From the NCBI RefSeq assembly GCF_001653135.1, contig NZ_BDDS01000005.1, positions 248,001 to 312,000 on the forward strand: 64,000 bases of DNA. Direction: 5' to 3'. Below, in pieces: positions 20,118 to 27,965 of the stretch (the first letter of the stretch is position 1; each line of letters starts with the position of its first letter). The notes under the pieces were generated by a model. It saw nothing but the letters and a program-made list of their open reading frames with translations. It did not search any database and was not told the DNA's origin. Made by a program: the position numbers and the translations under genes. The stretch comes from Pseudoalteromonas neustonica. GTDB lineage: Bacteria; Pseudomonadota; Gammaproteobacteria; Enterobacterales; Alteromonadaceae.

Positions 20118-20477
20118 TTAAGAAATAGGAGGGCGTAATATAGCGTCTAAAAATTCTTTTGTTTGATCGAATTGATAAGGTATTAGGTTGTTGTTATATA
20201 ACTTTGTTGCACTATTTGAATTGCTAATTAATATCCAAGATAAGTGGCTGCCGCTACAATGACCACAATGATGACAATCCTTGATATCATGAGGTTCATC
20301 ATCAGCGTTTTCATTTAAAATATCGCGATCAACTTTATGGTCATGTTGAGTTTGCAGGTGCTCTACATCGATTTGATGATTCTCAGAAGTTGCAGACGCA
20401 ATAGAGCTTATCGATTGTAGAACAATCGAAAGAACTAATATTATCCTTAAAGCAACAGTGAAATTCAAAATAGACAC
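20118..20477 (-). CDS. Small secreted His/Cys-rich protein ending in RPP (CzcI/CopL-like)
   Basis: A 119-residue protein with an N-terminal hydrophobic segment (about 7-28), a His/Asp-rich middle and a tight metal-binding-like motif CHHCGHCSGSH near 72-82, ending LRPPIS. Proteins of this form head RND metal operons (CzcI in Cupriavidus, CopL-like in others) and are thought to bind metal in the periplasm or modulate expression. It sits directly upstream of the channel gene. Three further proteins in this window share the terminal RPP motif. Confidence 0.7.
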   Translation of the reverse strand: MSILNFTVALRIILVLSIVLQSISSIASATSENHQIDVEHLQTQHDHKVDRDILNENADDEPHDIKDCHHCGHCSGSHLSWILISNSNSATKLYNNNLIPYQFDQTKEFLDAILRPPIS

Positions 20478-20529
20478 CCATAAAATTGTGAGATAAAACT
20501 ATAACAAGAAGCGACAGTTGAGACTAGCT

Positions 20530-21438
20530 CTATGTTTCTTTTTCATGCTCATCTCTGCAAGTTTCTTTGGGAAACTCAAACTCAATGGTTGTATGAGACA
20601 AATGATATTCTGAAAGTTCAATTGCGATAGTTTGTTTTAATGCCACGAGTTCATTCACACTTGAGTTTTTAGATAACTCCAAATGAGCTGTTAGTACATG
20701 ACTTTCTCCGTCTAACGACCAAAAGTGCATGTGATGAACCCCATTAACTTCAGGTAATTGAATTAAAGTTTGTTTGATATTTTGTTGAGTTTCTTCATCT
20801 GGTGCGGCTTGAAGAAACAAAACAAGTGTAGATTTTAGATTTCTGAAAACATTAAATAAGATAAATAATGTAAAACCAATTGATAGCAGTGGGTCTAGTA
20901 TTGGCAGTTCTACAAATAACAATACAATTGAAACAATTAGAACAGCGACCCAACCGAAAACATCTTCTAGTAAATGCCAAGTTAGTACTTTTTCATTTAA
21001 AGTTTCACCAGCTTTTAATTTGAATACGGCATATCCATTGACGGCAACACCGAGTATCGCAAGCCCTAACATTCCTTCAACCACAGGCATTTCAGGGTTA
21101 GATAACCTTGGAATTGCTTCAAACAACACCCAAATTGAACCAATTACTAACACAACGCCATTTACCAATGCCCCGAACAGTGTAAGTCGGCGGTAACCAT
21201 AGCTGTATTTATCTGGCGCTGCTTTGTTTGAAAAACGACTTAATATCCATGCAAAGCCAATCGATAAACTATCTCCTAAGTCATGCACCGCATCAGCCAT
21301 AATAGCGGTACTGTTGGTGAGCCAACCACCAATAAATTCGATGATCGTAAAGGTAACATTCAGAAAAAATGCCCAACCAATTCTGTCGTCTGTTCCATGT
21401 TGATGACTATGACTATGACTATGACTATGACTATGCAT
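20530..21438 (-). CDS. CDF-family cation exporter with His-Ser repeat N-terminus
   Basis: A 302-residue cation diffusion facilitator (ZitB/CzcD type), exporting Zn/Cd or similar from the cytosol in exchange for protons. The N-terminus is MHSHSHSHSHSHQHG. The six membrane helices carry the metal-site pair in helix 2 (MADAVHDLGDS) and helix 5 (WHLLEDVFGWVAV, HxxxD). A cytoplasmic C-terminal domain has HHMHFWSLDGESHVLTAHLEL. It overlaps the upstream transglutaminase-like gene by 8 bp, so the two are translationally coupled. A near copy is at 49898. Confidence 0.92.
   Translation of the reverse strand: MHSHSHSHSHSHQHGTDDRIGWAFFLNVTFTIIEFIGGWLTNSTAIMADAVHDLGDSLSIGFAWILSRFSNKAAPDKYSYGYRRLTLFGALVNGVVLVIGSIWVLFEAIPRLSNPEMPVVEGMLGLAILGVAVNGYAVFKLKAGETLNEKVLTWHLLEDVFGWVAVLIVSIVLLFVELPILDPLLSIGFTLFILFNVFRNLKSTLVLFLQAAPDEETQQNIKQTLIQLPEVNGVHHMHFWSLDGESHVLTAHLELSKNSSVNELVALKQTIAIELSEYHLSHTTIEFEFPKETCRDEHEKET
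21405..21434. repeat. Hexanucleotide repeat (GACTAT x5) coding the His-Ser tract
   Basis: Five uninterrupted copies of GACTAT on the plus strand encode the alternating His-Ser tail at the N-terminus of the CDF exporter on the minus strand. Each gain or loss adds or removes one His-Ser pair without shifting the frame. The paralogue at 49898 has fewer pairs. Confidence 0.85.
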
Positions 21439-22156
21439 TTTGTACCTCCAGCGCTTTATTTTTTCTTAGATTAGTGACATTGAAATTTATTAGGTGGCGG
21501 ATCACTTTTTGATACATCCAGCGTTTGACTCCAGACAAATTAGTGCCTTTTTCAAGGTAAAACTCATCAGGGGAATTATAAAGTCCAAAGTCGTCGTGAA
21601 TCCCTTCTTTTTGAATATATGTGTCGGTTCCGCGCCAATCTGTATCTGGTGATGAAAAACATTTTGTTGCAACACCATAACCACAGAAATTGTCTTTTAT
21701 TTGATTAAACTTTTGCTGTATTGAAGTGAGATATTGATTATCTAAAATAAAGCCCTCTAAATTGATCCAACGTCCTTCAAAGTAAACTTCAACCCAACTG
21801 TGAATAATGTATTTGGGCGCTAACCAAAAGACATAGGTAGGAATAGCTCCTTTTTGTAATTGCTGATCTATTGTAAACCCGTGAAATCGGCACTGAATTC
21901 CTAATCCACGTAATAAGGCCATTAAAAGGTTGCCCTTAGTGTTGCATTGCCCGTATCCGTCAGATAAAACTTCACTTGCGGAAATATCGTCGCTTTCGTT
22001 ATAGCCAAATAGTATTTCGTCTTTTACAAACTGATAAGCAGTGCCAATCTTGTTGTAGTCATCAAGCTCATGCCATTTTCGCTCTGTTATTAATGATTGG
22101 ATAGTGGGGTGTTCAAAATTGACTATCTCAGTTTTTTTAAGATATTCTTGATTCAT
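21431..22156 (-). CDS. Transglutaminase-like protein paired with a CDF exporter
   Basis: A 241-residue protein without signal peptide. It has a transglutaminase/protease-like core: Cys in SDGYGQCNTKGNLLMALLRGLGIQCRFHGF (about 68-98) and His in APKYIIHSWVEVYFEGRWINLEGF (about 118-140), with an Asp/Asn candidate shortly after. This is the Cys-His arrangement of the family, so it may be a protease, an amidase or a non-catalytic relative. It starts 39 bp after the small CDF gene and overlaps the large CDF gene by 8 bp. The same pair recurs at 49180-50785. A role in metal export is inferred only from this linkage. Confidence 0.75.
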   Translation of the reverse strand: MNQEYLKKTEIVNFEHPTIQSLITERKWHELDDYNKIGTAYQFVKDEILFGYNESDDISASEVLSDGYGQCNTKGNLLMALLRGLGIQCRFHGFTIDQQLQKGAIPTYVFWLAPKYIIHSWVEVYFEGRWINLEGFILDNQYLTSIQQKFNQIKDNFCGYGVATKCFSSPDTDWRGTDTYIQKEGIHDDFGLYNSPDEFYLEKGTNLSGVKRWMYQKVIRHLINFNVTNLRKNKALEVQNA

Positions 22157-22194
22157 AAGAGCTTCCTTACCTTGAATTGCAGCAGGTTGATTGT

Positions 22195-22827
22195 TTATTT
22201 TTTATCTGATACTTCAGATGTATATTGAGCCGATACTAATTCTTGTTTGGCATCCGTTAATATCATGTAAGCGCCTCGAAGAATTAACATTGAAATGATG
22301 CTAGCAATAACAATATCAGGCCAGCGTTGTTCTAGCACCATGACAAGTATGCCAGCGAATACGACACCAAGGTTTGCGATCACATCATTAGCTGAAAATA
22401 TCCAGCTAGCCCTCATATGCACTTCATCATTGTTGTGTTTTCGTATAAGCATCAAACAAATGACATTAGCGATTAAAGCCACAGAACCAACTCCAATCAT
22501 AAACCAAGAATGAGGCTCACTTTCTCCAACTATTCGTCTAGCTATATCGAGAAAAATTAGAACCCCTAACCCCAATTGGAAATAACCACTAACTAATGCT
22601 GCATTAGCTTTATGTTGGATTGACTTCCCCACGGCATATAAGGCAATGGCATAGACGATAGCATCAGCTAGCATATCTAACGAATCAGCAATTAATGCGG
22701 TTGATTCAGATAACCAACCTAAACCAATTTCAAATACAAACATCGTGGCATTTATAGCTAAAAGCCAATAAAGCACTGTTTTTTGTTGGTCATCTTTTAA
22801 TTCTACTTCACAGCCACAACCGCTCAT
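22195..22827 (-). CDS. Short CDF-type cation transporter
   Basis: A 210-residue membrane protein with six helices and the CDF pattern (ALIADSLDMLADAIVYAIALYAVG in helix 2 and WIFSANDVIANLGVVFAGILV in helix 5). It lacks the long C-terminal cytoplasmic domain. The N-terminus MSGCGCEVELKDD has a CxC that could take up a metal ion. It is the first gene of the leftward Zn/Cd operon, reading from the MerR-type promoter at 22858-22888. The membrane part resembles the protein at 56721, which has an extra N-terminal domain. Confidence 0.82.
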   Translation of the reverse strand: MSGCGCEVELKDDQQKTVLYWLLAINATMFVFEIGLGWLSESTALIADSLDMLADAIVYAIALYAVGKSIQHKANAALVSGYFQLGLGVLIFLDIARRIVGESEPHSWFMIGVGSVALIANVICLMLIRKHNNDEVHMRASWIFSANDVIANLGVVFAGILVMVLEQRWPDIVIASIISMLILRGAYMILTDAKQELVSAQYTSEVSDKK

Positions 22828-22857
22828 TTTTTAACTCCGCCTTACTTGTATAATTCA

Positions 22858-22888
22858 AGTGTAAAACCTATAGTAACTATAGAGTCAA
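22858..22888 (-). promoter_or_regulatory. MerR-type promoter/operator, 19-bp spacer
   Basis: On the minus strand the region reads TTGACT, a 19-bp spacer containing the dyad CTATAGTTACTATAG, then TACACT. The over-long spacer with a central palindrome is the hallmark of promoters untwisted by MerR-family activators. It points into the CDF operon, while the regulator gene is divergent (start 22907). Nearly the same element occurs at 49118 and 57650. Confidence 0.88.
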
Positions 22889-22906
22889 GTTTAAAAAGGA
22901 AATATT

Positions 22907-23296
22907 ATGAAAATAGGTGAATTATCGAAAACATCCGGTTGTTCTATACAAACTATTAGATTCTATGAAAAAGAAGGATTACTTTCTGATCCAGAGCGTA
23001 CAGAAGGTAACTTCAGGTTGTATGACGTTACCGCTTTGAAGCAATTAGAATTCGTAAAACATTGTCGCAGTCTCGATATCTCTCTTATAGATATTAAACG
23101 TCTTATCGACCTAAAAAATAAACCAGAGGAAAGTTGCTCAAGTGTAAATGCGCTGATTGCGCAACAATTAGCTTTGGTAAATAAACGCATGAAAGAATTA
23201 AAAGCCTTAAAAAACGAATTACAACAAATGGCTAGTACGTGTAATTCTGATAATACCATTGAAGGGTGTGGGATAATTAAGTCATTAGATAGCTAA
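22907..23296 (+). CDS. MerR-family regulator, Cd/Pb/Zn type (CadR-like)
   Basis: A 129-residue dimeric activator with N-terminal winged helix (MKIGELSKTSGCSIQTIRFYEKEGLL), a dimerisation helix and metal-site cysteines in the CadR/PbrR pattern: Cys in ESCSSVNALI (about 77) and the pair CNSDNTIEGC near 112-121. These favour divalent soft metals over Cu(I) or Hg(II). ATG at 22907 follows AAAAAGGAAA. It reads divergently from the Zn/Cd operon and should act at the promoter between them. A close paralogue is at 48711 and a C-terminal remnant at 47564. Confidence 0.88.
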   Translation: MKIGELSKTSGCSIQTIRFYEKEGLLSDPERTEGNFRLYDVTALKQLEFVKHCRSLDISLIDIKRLIDLKNKPEESCSSVNALIAQQLALVNKRMKELKALKNELQQMASTCNSDNTIEGCGIIKSLDS

Positions 23297-23781
23297 AGTG
23301 ATGTATAAAAGACTCTTTTTTAACTCACCTTGATTATTGATACAGGCTAATTAATAGTTATTTTCTTACCCACACGAACAGATTTGAGTTCCCCGACAAA
23401 CTCTCTCAACTAACAATACAGATTTGTCGCTAGTATCGTGAGCACCTAACGTGACCATTTTGAGTCTATGAGACATTAAATTAATGTCATTAAGGACGTA
23501 TTGTTTATCAATAAGCGAGCATACTCCTTCGCTGTATATCAATACCTTTGACGGGGATGTATATGCATTTACAAGATAAACGAGTCAGAATTAGAGATGT
23601 ATCAACCATGTGCACTGGTATAACTTTTGACTACTAACCGTCAAATGAGATTATGAATGCTACATGTACCCCTTTGAAAAAACTGACGATAATCAAATAT
23701 TCATAAATGTTTACACAGTATCAATTTACTTAGTCGAAAATTTACATTAGTATTGGAGTTGTGTATTTGTAAGAGAATTTT
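23297..23781. other. 485-bp non-coding stretch between Zn/Cd and copper modules
   Basis: No gene recognised in any frame. A 17-bp near-perfect palindrome (GACATTAA A TTAATGTC, 23472-23488) could be an operator for an unlinked copper or envelope regulator. The last 60 bp are AT-rich and probably hold the promoter of the copper operon. No copper two-component genes lie in the window. Confidence 0.4.
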
Positions 23782-24162
23782 ATGTCTAAAGCATTTTCAA
23801 AAGTCTTAGTAATAACGTTTATGCTGGTTGCCTTTGTAGGGCAAGCATTTGCGTATTCTGCTATGTCTTGCGAAATGTCGTCAGGTTCTCACGAGTCACA
23901 CATGAACATGGATCATTCCAAGATGAGTCATCATGAAGGAATGAACCACGGTGAAATGAATAAAAGCAGCAATGGTCAAACAGAAGATTGTTGTGATGTT
24001 GAATGTGTTTGTCCTGCAAATGCTTGTTCATCTACTACAGTCCTAAATTCCAGTATTGATTCGACAGATATTCAAATATTGAGTGAATCTGTAGCTGCTC
24101 TGCAATCTAAACAACCTCATTCAATTTCCACTTCCCTTTATCGTCCACCGATTTTTGCCTAA
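23782..24162 (+). CDS. Small secreted Met/His/Cys-rich protein ending in RPP (CopL-like)
   Basis: A 126-residue protein with a signal peptide (about 1-24, cut after AFA), a Met/His-rich stretch with repeated MDHSKM, HHEGMNHGEM motifs, a Cys cluster DCCDVECVCPANAC (about 72-85) and the C-terminus YRPPIFA. The Met and His motifs are typical of periplasmic copper-binding proteins. CopL-type proteins act in copper tolerance, possibly as a sink or a regulator. It is the first gene of the rightward copper operon. Confidence 0.7.
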   Translation: MSKAFSKVLVITFMLVAFVGQAFAYSAMSCEMSSGSHESHMNMDHSKMSHHEGMNHGEMNKSSNGQTEDCCDVECVCPANACSSTTVLNSSIDSTDIQILSESVAALQSKQPHSISTSLYRPPIFA

Positions 24163-24269
24163 TACAGGATTAGTGCGCCCAAATTTCGCGCACATGTAAT
24201 AAATTTTTCTGTTAGTCAATATAGCGTAGTAGCGCTATAGATATTTTCCAGCGATGTCTGGGGGCAAAA

Positions 24270-24767
24270 ATGATCAATAAGTATTTAAAAATAGCAGTAG
24301 TAATGCTGCTTTCACCTGCGTTTGCAAACGCCAACGAACATAACCATGCACACAATAACGACGTAACACCTTTGGAGTTAATCGTTTATAAAACCCCTAC
24401 TTGTGGGTGTTGTAAAAAATGGATAACTCATATTGAAGACAAAGGGATCGTTGCGCATTCCAAAGATTTCCGAAACATCGGCAACATCAAAACTAAGTAT
24501 GGTATCAAACCTAATTACCGTTCATGCCACACGGCAGTGAGTAGAAATGGATTTGCCTTTGAAGGTCATATACCTGCTAAATTTATTCAGCAGTTCTTAT
24601 CAGAAGAACATCCCAATGCGATTGGGCTTTCAGTTCCAGCAATGCCAGTTGGCTCTCCCGGTATGGAAGTCGATGACCGCTTTATGCCATACAACGTGTT
24701 AATTCTATTTAAAGATGGAACGAGCAAAGTCTATGCAAAAGTTAAGACATACGAGGAGCAATTCTAA
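24270..24767 (+). CDS. DUF411 periplasmic metal-binding protein
   Basis: A 165-residue protein with a signal peptide (about 1-22), a short His-rich linker (NEHNHAHNND) and a DUF411 domain: VYKTPTCGCCKKWITHIEDKGI, SCHTAVSRNGFAFEGHIPA and the closing VLILFKDGTSKVYAKV. The CGCC motif with the later Cys/His is the presumed copper site; the fold resembles a thioredoxin/ArsC type. DUF411 genes occur regularly in Cus/Cop clusters. Its stop shares bases with the next start (TAATG), so translation is coupled. Confidence 0.82.
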   Translation: MINKYLKIAVVMLLSPAFANANEHNHAHNNDVTPLELIVYKTPTCGCCKKWITHIEDKGIVAHSKDFRNIGNIKTKYGIKPNYRSCHTAVSRNGFAFEGHIPAKFIQQFLSEEHPNAIGLSVPAMPVGSPGMEVDDRFMPYNVLILFKDGTSKVYAKVKTYEEQF

Positions 24768-26179
24768 TGAAATTGAACTCTTCAAACCTTACTTCACTTT
24801 CAACTGCATTAATACTCGGCTTATCTGTATTCTCAGCTCAAGCTGAGAAAGTAGTGTCGCTTGAACAAGCTATCACCTTAGCTCAGCAAAATGATCCTTG
24901 GCTTCATGGTAGCCGATTGAAACAAAGTGCAGTTGAAAATAGAAGTATTGCTTCAGGTACTTTGCCTGATCCGAAAGTATCGCTAGGGATAATGAATTTA
25001 CCAACAGATACTTGGGATTTAGATCAGGAAGGAATGACTCAGCTAAAGGTTGGCGTCTCTCAAATGTTTCCGAGAGGCGACAGTCTAGAGATCAAGAAAG
25101 ACCAGTTACAAATTGAGTCCACGAAATTTCCACTGTTACGAGAGGATCGTAAAGCTAAGTTGAAAAGCCAAGTGTCACAACTTTGGTTAGATGCTTACTT
25201 AGCCCAACAAACTATTAAATTGATTGAAGATGATTGGTCTCTCTTTGAGCAGATGGCGGAAGTGGCTAAAGCTAGCTATTCAAACGTTGTTGGTAAAACT
25301 AGACAGCAAGATGTTATTCGTGCTCAGTTGGAAATCGTGCAGTTAGATGACAGATTAACTTCGCAAAAGCAGAAACTAGAAACGACAATCGCTCGTCTCA
25401 ATGAGTGGCTTCATATTTACGATGCGGATCGTTTGAATGAATCATTCAACTTTGACGCGCAACCATTAGAGTTTAGGGTTTCTAAAAAGTTACCTGCAAT
25501 TACTCTGAATAATCCAACAGTCCTAAAAGCATCTAATTACTCAAGAAATCTATTGGCTCAGGAGCTTTCGAATCACCCAGCCATACTTGCAATTGATATA
25601 AAACGCAAAGCTTCAGAAAAAGGAATTGAGTTAGCCAAACAGCAATATGAGCCGCAATGGGGTGTTAATGCTAGTTATGCCTATCGCGACAATATGCCCT
25701 CTGGTGATAGCCGAGCTGATTTATTTTCTGTTGGGGTAACGTTTGATTTACCCTTGTTCACTGAGAATAGGCAAGATAAGCAAGTTGCAGCTTCTATTGC
25801 TGATTCAGAAGCTGTAAAAACCGAGAAATTATTGCTAACAAAACAAATGATCAGTGCGGTGGAAAAGGAGCTTAGACAGCTTAAACGTTTATCTGATAGA
25901 CAATCTATTTATCAAAAACAACTCCTTAAACAAACTCATGACCAAGCGGAAGCGTCTTTGACGGCTTACACCAATGATGATGGTGATTTTGCCGAAGTTG
26001 TTCGTGCAAGAATCGCAGAATTAAACGCCAGAATATCAGCCTTAAGAATTGATGTTGACGCACTTAAAACAGTAGCTCGCATCAACTATTTCTTTGCGCA
26101 TTCTCAATCTAACTCAAATGCTGAACATAAGCCAATGCACACTTCGCACAGAATGAATCAGCACTTTGGAGAAAAATAA
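24767..26179 (+). CDS. cusC: Outer-membrane channel of the Cus-type copper pump
   Basis: A 470-residue TolC-family channel with signal peptide (about 1-26), helices and strands in two repeats (KVSLGIMNLPTDTWDLDQEGMTQLKVGVSQMFPRG; WGVNASYAYRDNMPSGDSRADLFSVGVTFDLPLF). The His/Met-rich C-terminal tail HKPMHTSHRMNQHFGEK is unusual for the family and could contact copper. It forms the exit duct of the CusCBA complex with the two genes that follow, joined by one-base stop/start overlaps. The sequence is closer to the channels of CusA operons than to E. coli CusC, so the symbol reflects role. Confidence 0.8.
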   Translation: MKLNSSNLTSLSTALILGLSVFSAQAEKVVSLEQAITLAQQNDPWLHGSRLKQSAVENRSIASGTLPDPKVSLGIMNLPTDTWDLDQEGMTQLKVGVSQMFPRGDSLEIKKDQLQIESTKFPLLREDRKAKLKSQVSQLWLDAYLAQQTIKLIEDDWSLFEQMAEVAKASYSNVVGKTRQQDVIRAQLEIVQLDDRLTSQKQKLETTIARLNEWLHIYDADRLNESFNFDAQPLEFRVSKKLPAITLNNPTVLKASNYSRNLLAQELSNHPAILAIDIKRKASEKGIELAKQQYEPQWGVNASYAYRDNMPSGDSRADLFSVGVTFDLPLFTENRQDKQVAASIADSEAVKTEKLLLTKQMISAVEKELRQLKRLSDRQSIYQKQLLKQTHDQAEASLTAYTNDDGDFAEVVRARIAELNARISALRIDVDALKTVARINYFFAHSQSNSNAEHKPMHTSHRMNQHFGEK

Positions 26180-27951
26180 TGTCAACGAATACTAAAACAC
26201 CAAATTTGAAACTAGTTGCCGCCATCATCATTGGAGCAGCACTAGGTGCTGGAGCATTGAGCTTATATCAAGGTGCAGGTTCAAACAGCAATGCTGATGA
26301 AGCAACATTAGCAGAGAAAAAACCGCTGTATTGGGTTGCACCGATGGATTCTAATTACCGCCGGGACAAGCCCGGTAAGTCGCCTATGGGTATGGATTTA
26401 ATTCCTGTGTATGAGGAGGAATCATCTGGTGATGACTTTGGCCCCGGAGCCGTAAAAATCGCGCCTCATGTAGTGAATAATCTTGGGGTTCGCACTGCTC
26501 CTGTTGAGCTTAAAAATATGCATACTGAAATCTCAACCGTAGGTTACGTTCAATATGATGAAGATAAGCTAATTCATATCCACCCACGTGTTGATGGTTG
26601 GATTGAAAAGCTCTACGTCAAAGCAGCAGGTAATCCTGTAGAGAAAGAGCAACCTCTTTACACGCTTTATTCTCCTCAGTTAGTTAATGCGCAAGAAGAG
26701 CTGTTAATAGCGTTAAAACGCAATAATAGCTCTTTAATTTCAGCAGCCAAAGATCGCCTTAAAGCGTTACAGCTTTCAGCAGACTTTGTTCAAAAGCTAG
26801 AAAAGACACGAAAGGTTCAGCAAACAATCACTTTTTACTCACCACAAGCAGGTGTTGTTGATGGTTTGAAGATTAGGGAAGGTTTTTATGTAAAACCGGG
26901 AAACACCTTATTAAGCATTGGTCAGTTAGATCAAGTTTGGGTTGAAGCAGAAGTGTTTGAACGTGATGCGGCTTTGATTAAAGAAGGATTGCCAGTATCA
27001 ATGACTCTGGATTATTTACCGGGTGAGGACTGGGCTGGTGTTGTTGATTATGTCTATCCAACGTTGAACAGTAAAACTCGTACTCTTAGAGTGCGATTGA
27101 AATTCGACAACACAGATTACCAGCTAAAACCAAACATGTTTGCACAAGTCTCTATTCACGCTAATCAATCTGATAGCACGATACTCGTACCTAAAGAAGC
27201 CGTCATTCGCACAGGTAAACAAGACAGAGTTGTACTTGCCTTGGGGGATGGGCAATTTAAGTCTATCGAAGTGACGATTGGCCGGGTTGATATCGACAGC
27301 ATCGAAATATTAGACGGCTTAAATGAAGATGACGTTGTGGTGACATCAGCTCAGTTCTTGATTGATTCTGAATCAAGTAAAAGCTCTGACTTTAAACGAA
27401 TGACTCATGATGAAGTGCCTAACTCTGTTTGGATGCAAGGTGATGTTAATAGTGTTATGGCAGGACACCGTATGGTTAATATTTCGCATGGCCCTGCTGA
27501 AGCTTGGGACTGGCCTGAGATGGTTATGGATTTTACTGTGGCTGAAAAAGTCGATATTGACTCATTAAAGTCTGGGCAATCTTTGCACTTTGAAGTGAGT
27601 AAAACCGAAGATGGTGGATATGAAATTACTGGAATTCATATCATGAGTGAGCCTGCTGATATGAGTGAAGAAGTATCTTTGGCAACGGTATCTGGTCTTA
27701 TTAATGACATTAACATTGATATGCGAACATTGAATATTAGCCGAGGGCCAATAGAGAAATGGGATAGACCTGCTGCGACGATGGATTTTATCGTCGCGGA
27801 CAATATAGAAATAGTTGATTTCAATGTTGGTGATAATGTCACTTTCACTTTTGAGGTTAGAGATGACTTAGTTATCACTGAAATCTCTCTTGAATCAGAT
27901 GAACAACACGGCAAGGAAAATAAAGCTGCTGTTGATCATTCTAATCATTAA
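26179..27951 (+). CDS. cusB: Copper RND adaptor with metal-binding domain and two fused CusF domains
   Basis: A 590-residue membrane-fusion protein. After an N-terminal membrane anchor (about 10-30) comes a heavy-metal-binding domain (YWVAPMDSNYRRDKPGKSPMG, about 51-73). The adaptor body follows (to about 395). The C-terminus carries two tandem CusF-like beta-barrels (about 413-490 and 498-570). The first keeps the copper ligands in the CusF order (His, then WPEMVM with Trp and two Met). The second reads ISRGPIEKWDRPAATM: the His, the stacking Trp and one Met are replaced. Normally CusF is a separate chaperone. The gene is coupled to cusC upstream and lies 15 bp before cusA. Confidence 0.88.
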   Translation: MSTNTKTPNLKLVAAIIIGAALGAGALSLYQGAGSNSNADEATLAEKKPLYWVAPMDSNYRRDKPGKSPMGMDLIPVYEEESSGDDFGPGAVKIAPHVVNNLGVRTAPVELKNMHTEISTVGYVQYDEDKLIHIHPRVDGWIEKLYVKAAGNPVEKEQPLYTLYSPQLVNAQEELLIALKRNNSSLISAAKDRLKALQLSADFVQKLEKTRKVQQTITFYSPQAGVVDGLKIREGFYVKPGNTLLSIGQLDQVWVEAEVFERDAALIKEGLPVSMTLDYLPGEDWAGVVDYVYPTLNSKTRTLRVRLKFDNTDYQLKPNMFAQVSIHANQSDSTILVPKEAVIRTGKQDRVVLALGDGQFKSIEVTIGRVDIDSIEILDGLNEDDVVVTSAQFLIDSESSKSSDFKRMTHDEVPNSVWMQGDVNSVMAGHRMVNISHGPAEAWDWPEMVMDFTVAEKVDIDSLKSGQSLHFEVSKTEDGGYEITGIHIMSEPADMSEEVSLATVSGLINDINIDMRTLNISRGPIEKWDRPAATMDFIVADNIEIVDFNVGDNVTFTFEVRDDLVITEISLESDEQHGKENKAAVDHSNH

Positions 27952-27965
27952 GTGGGGGAAAAATA

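Noticed and set aside
14262-23296. The two Zn/Cd modules as a simple duplication
   Set aside because: Regulators, CDF exporters and transglutaminase-like proteins are close copies, but the RND pumps, adaptors and channels are clearly different types and the gene order differs.
23472-23488. CusR/CopR-type copper box
   Set aside because: The palindrome GACATTAAATTAATGTC is real, but it does not match a known box closely and no copper two-component genes are in view.
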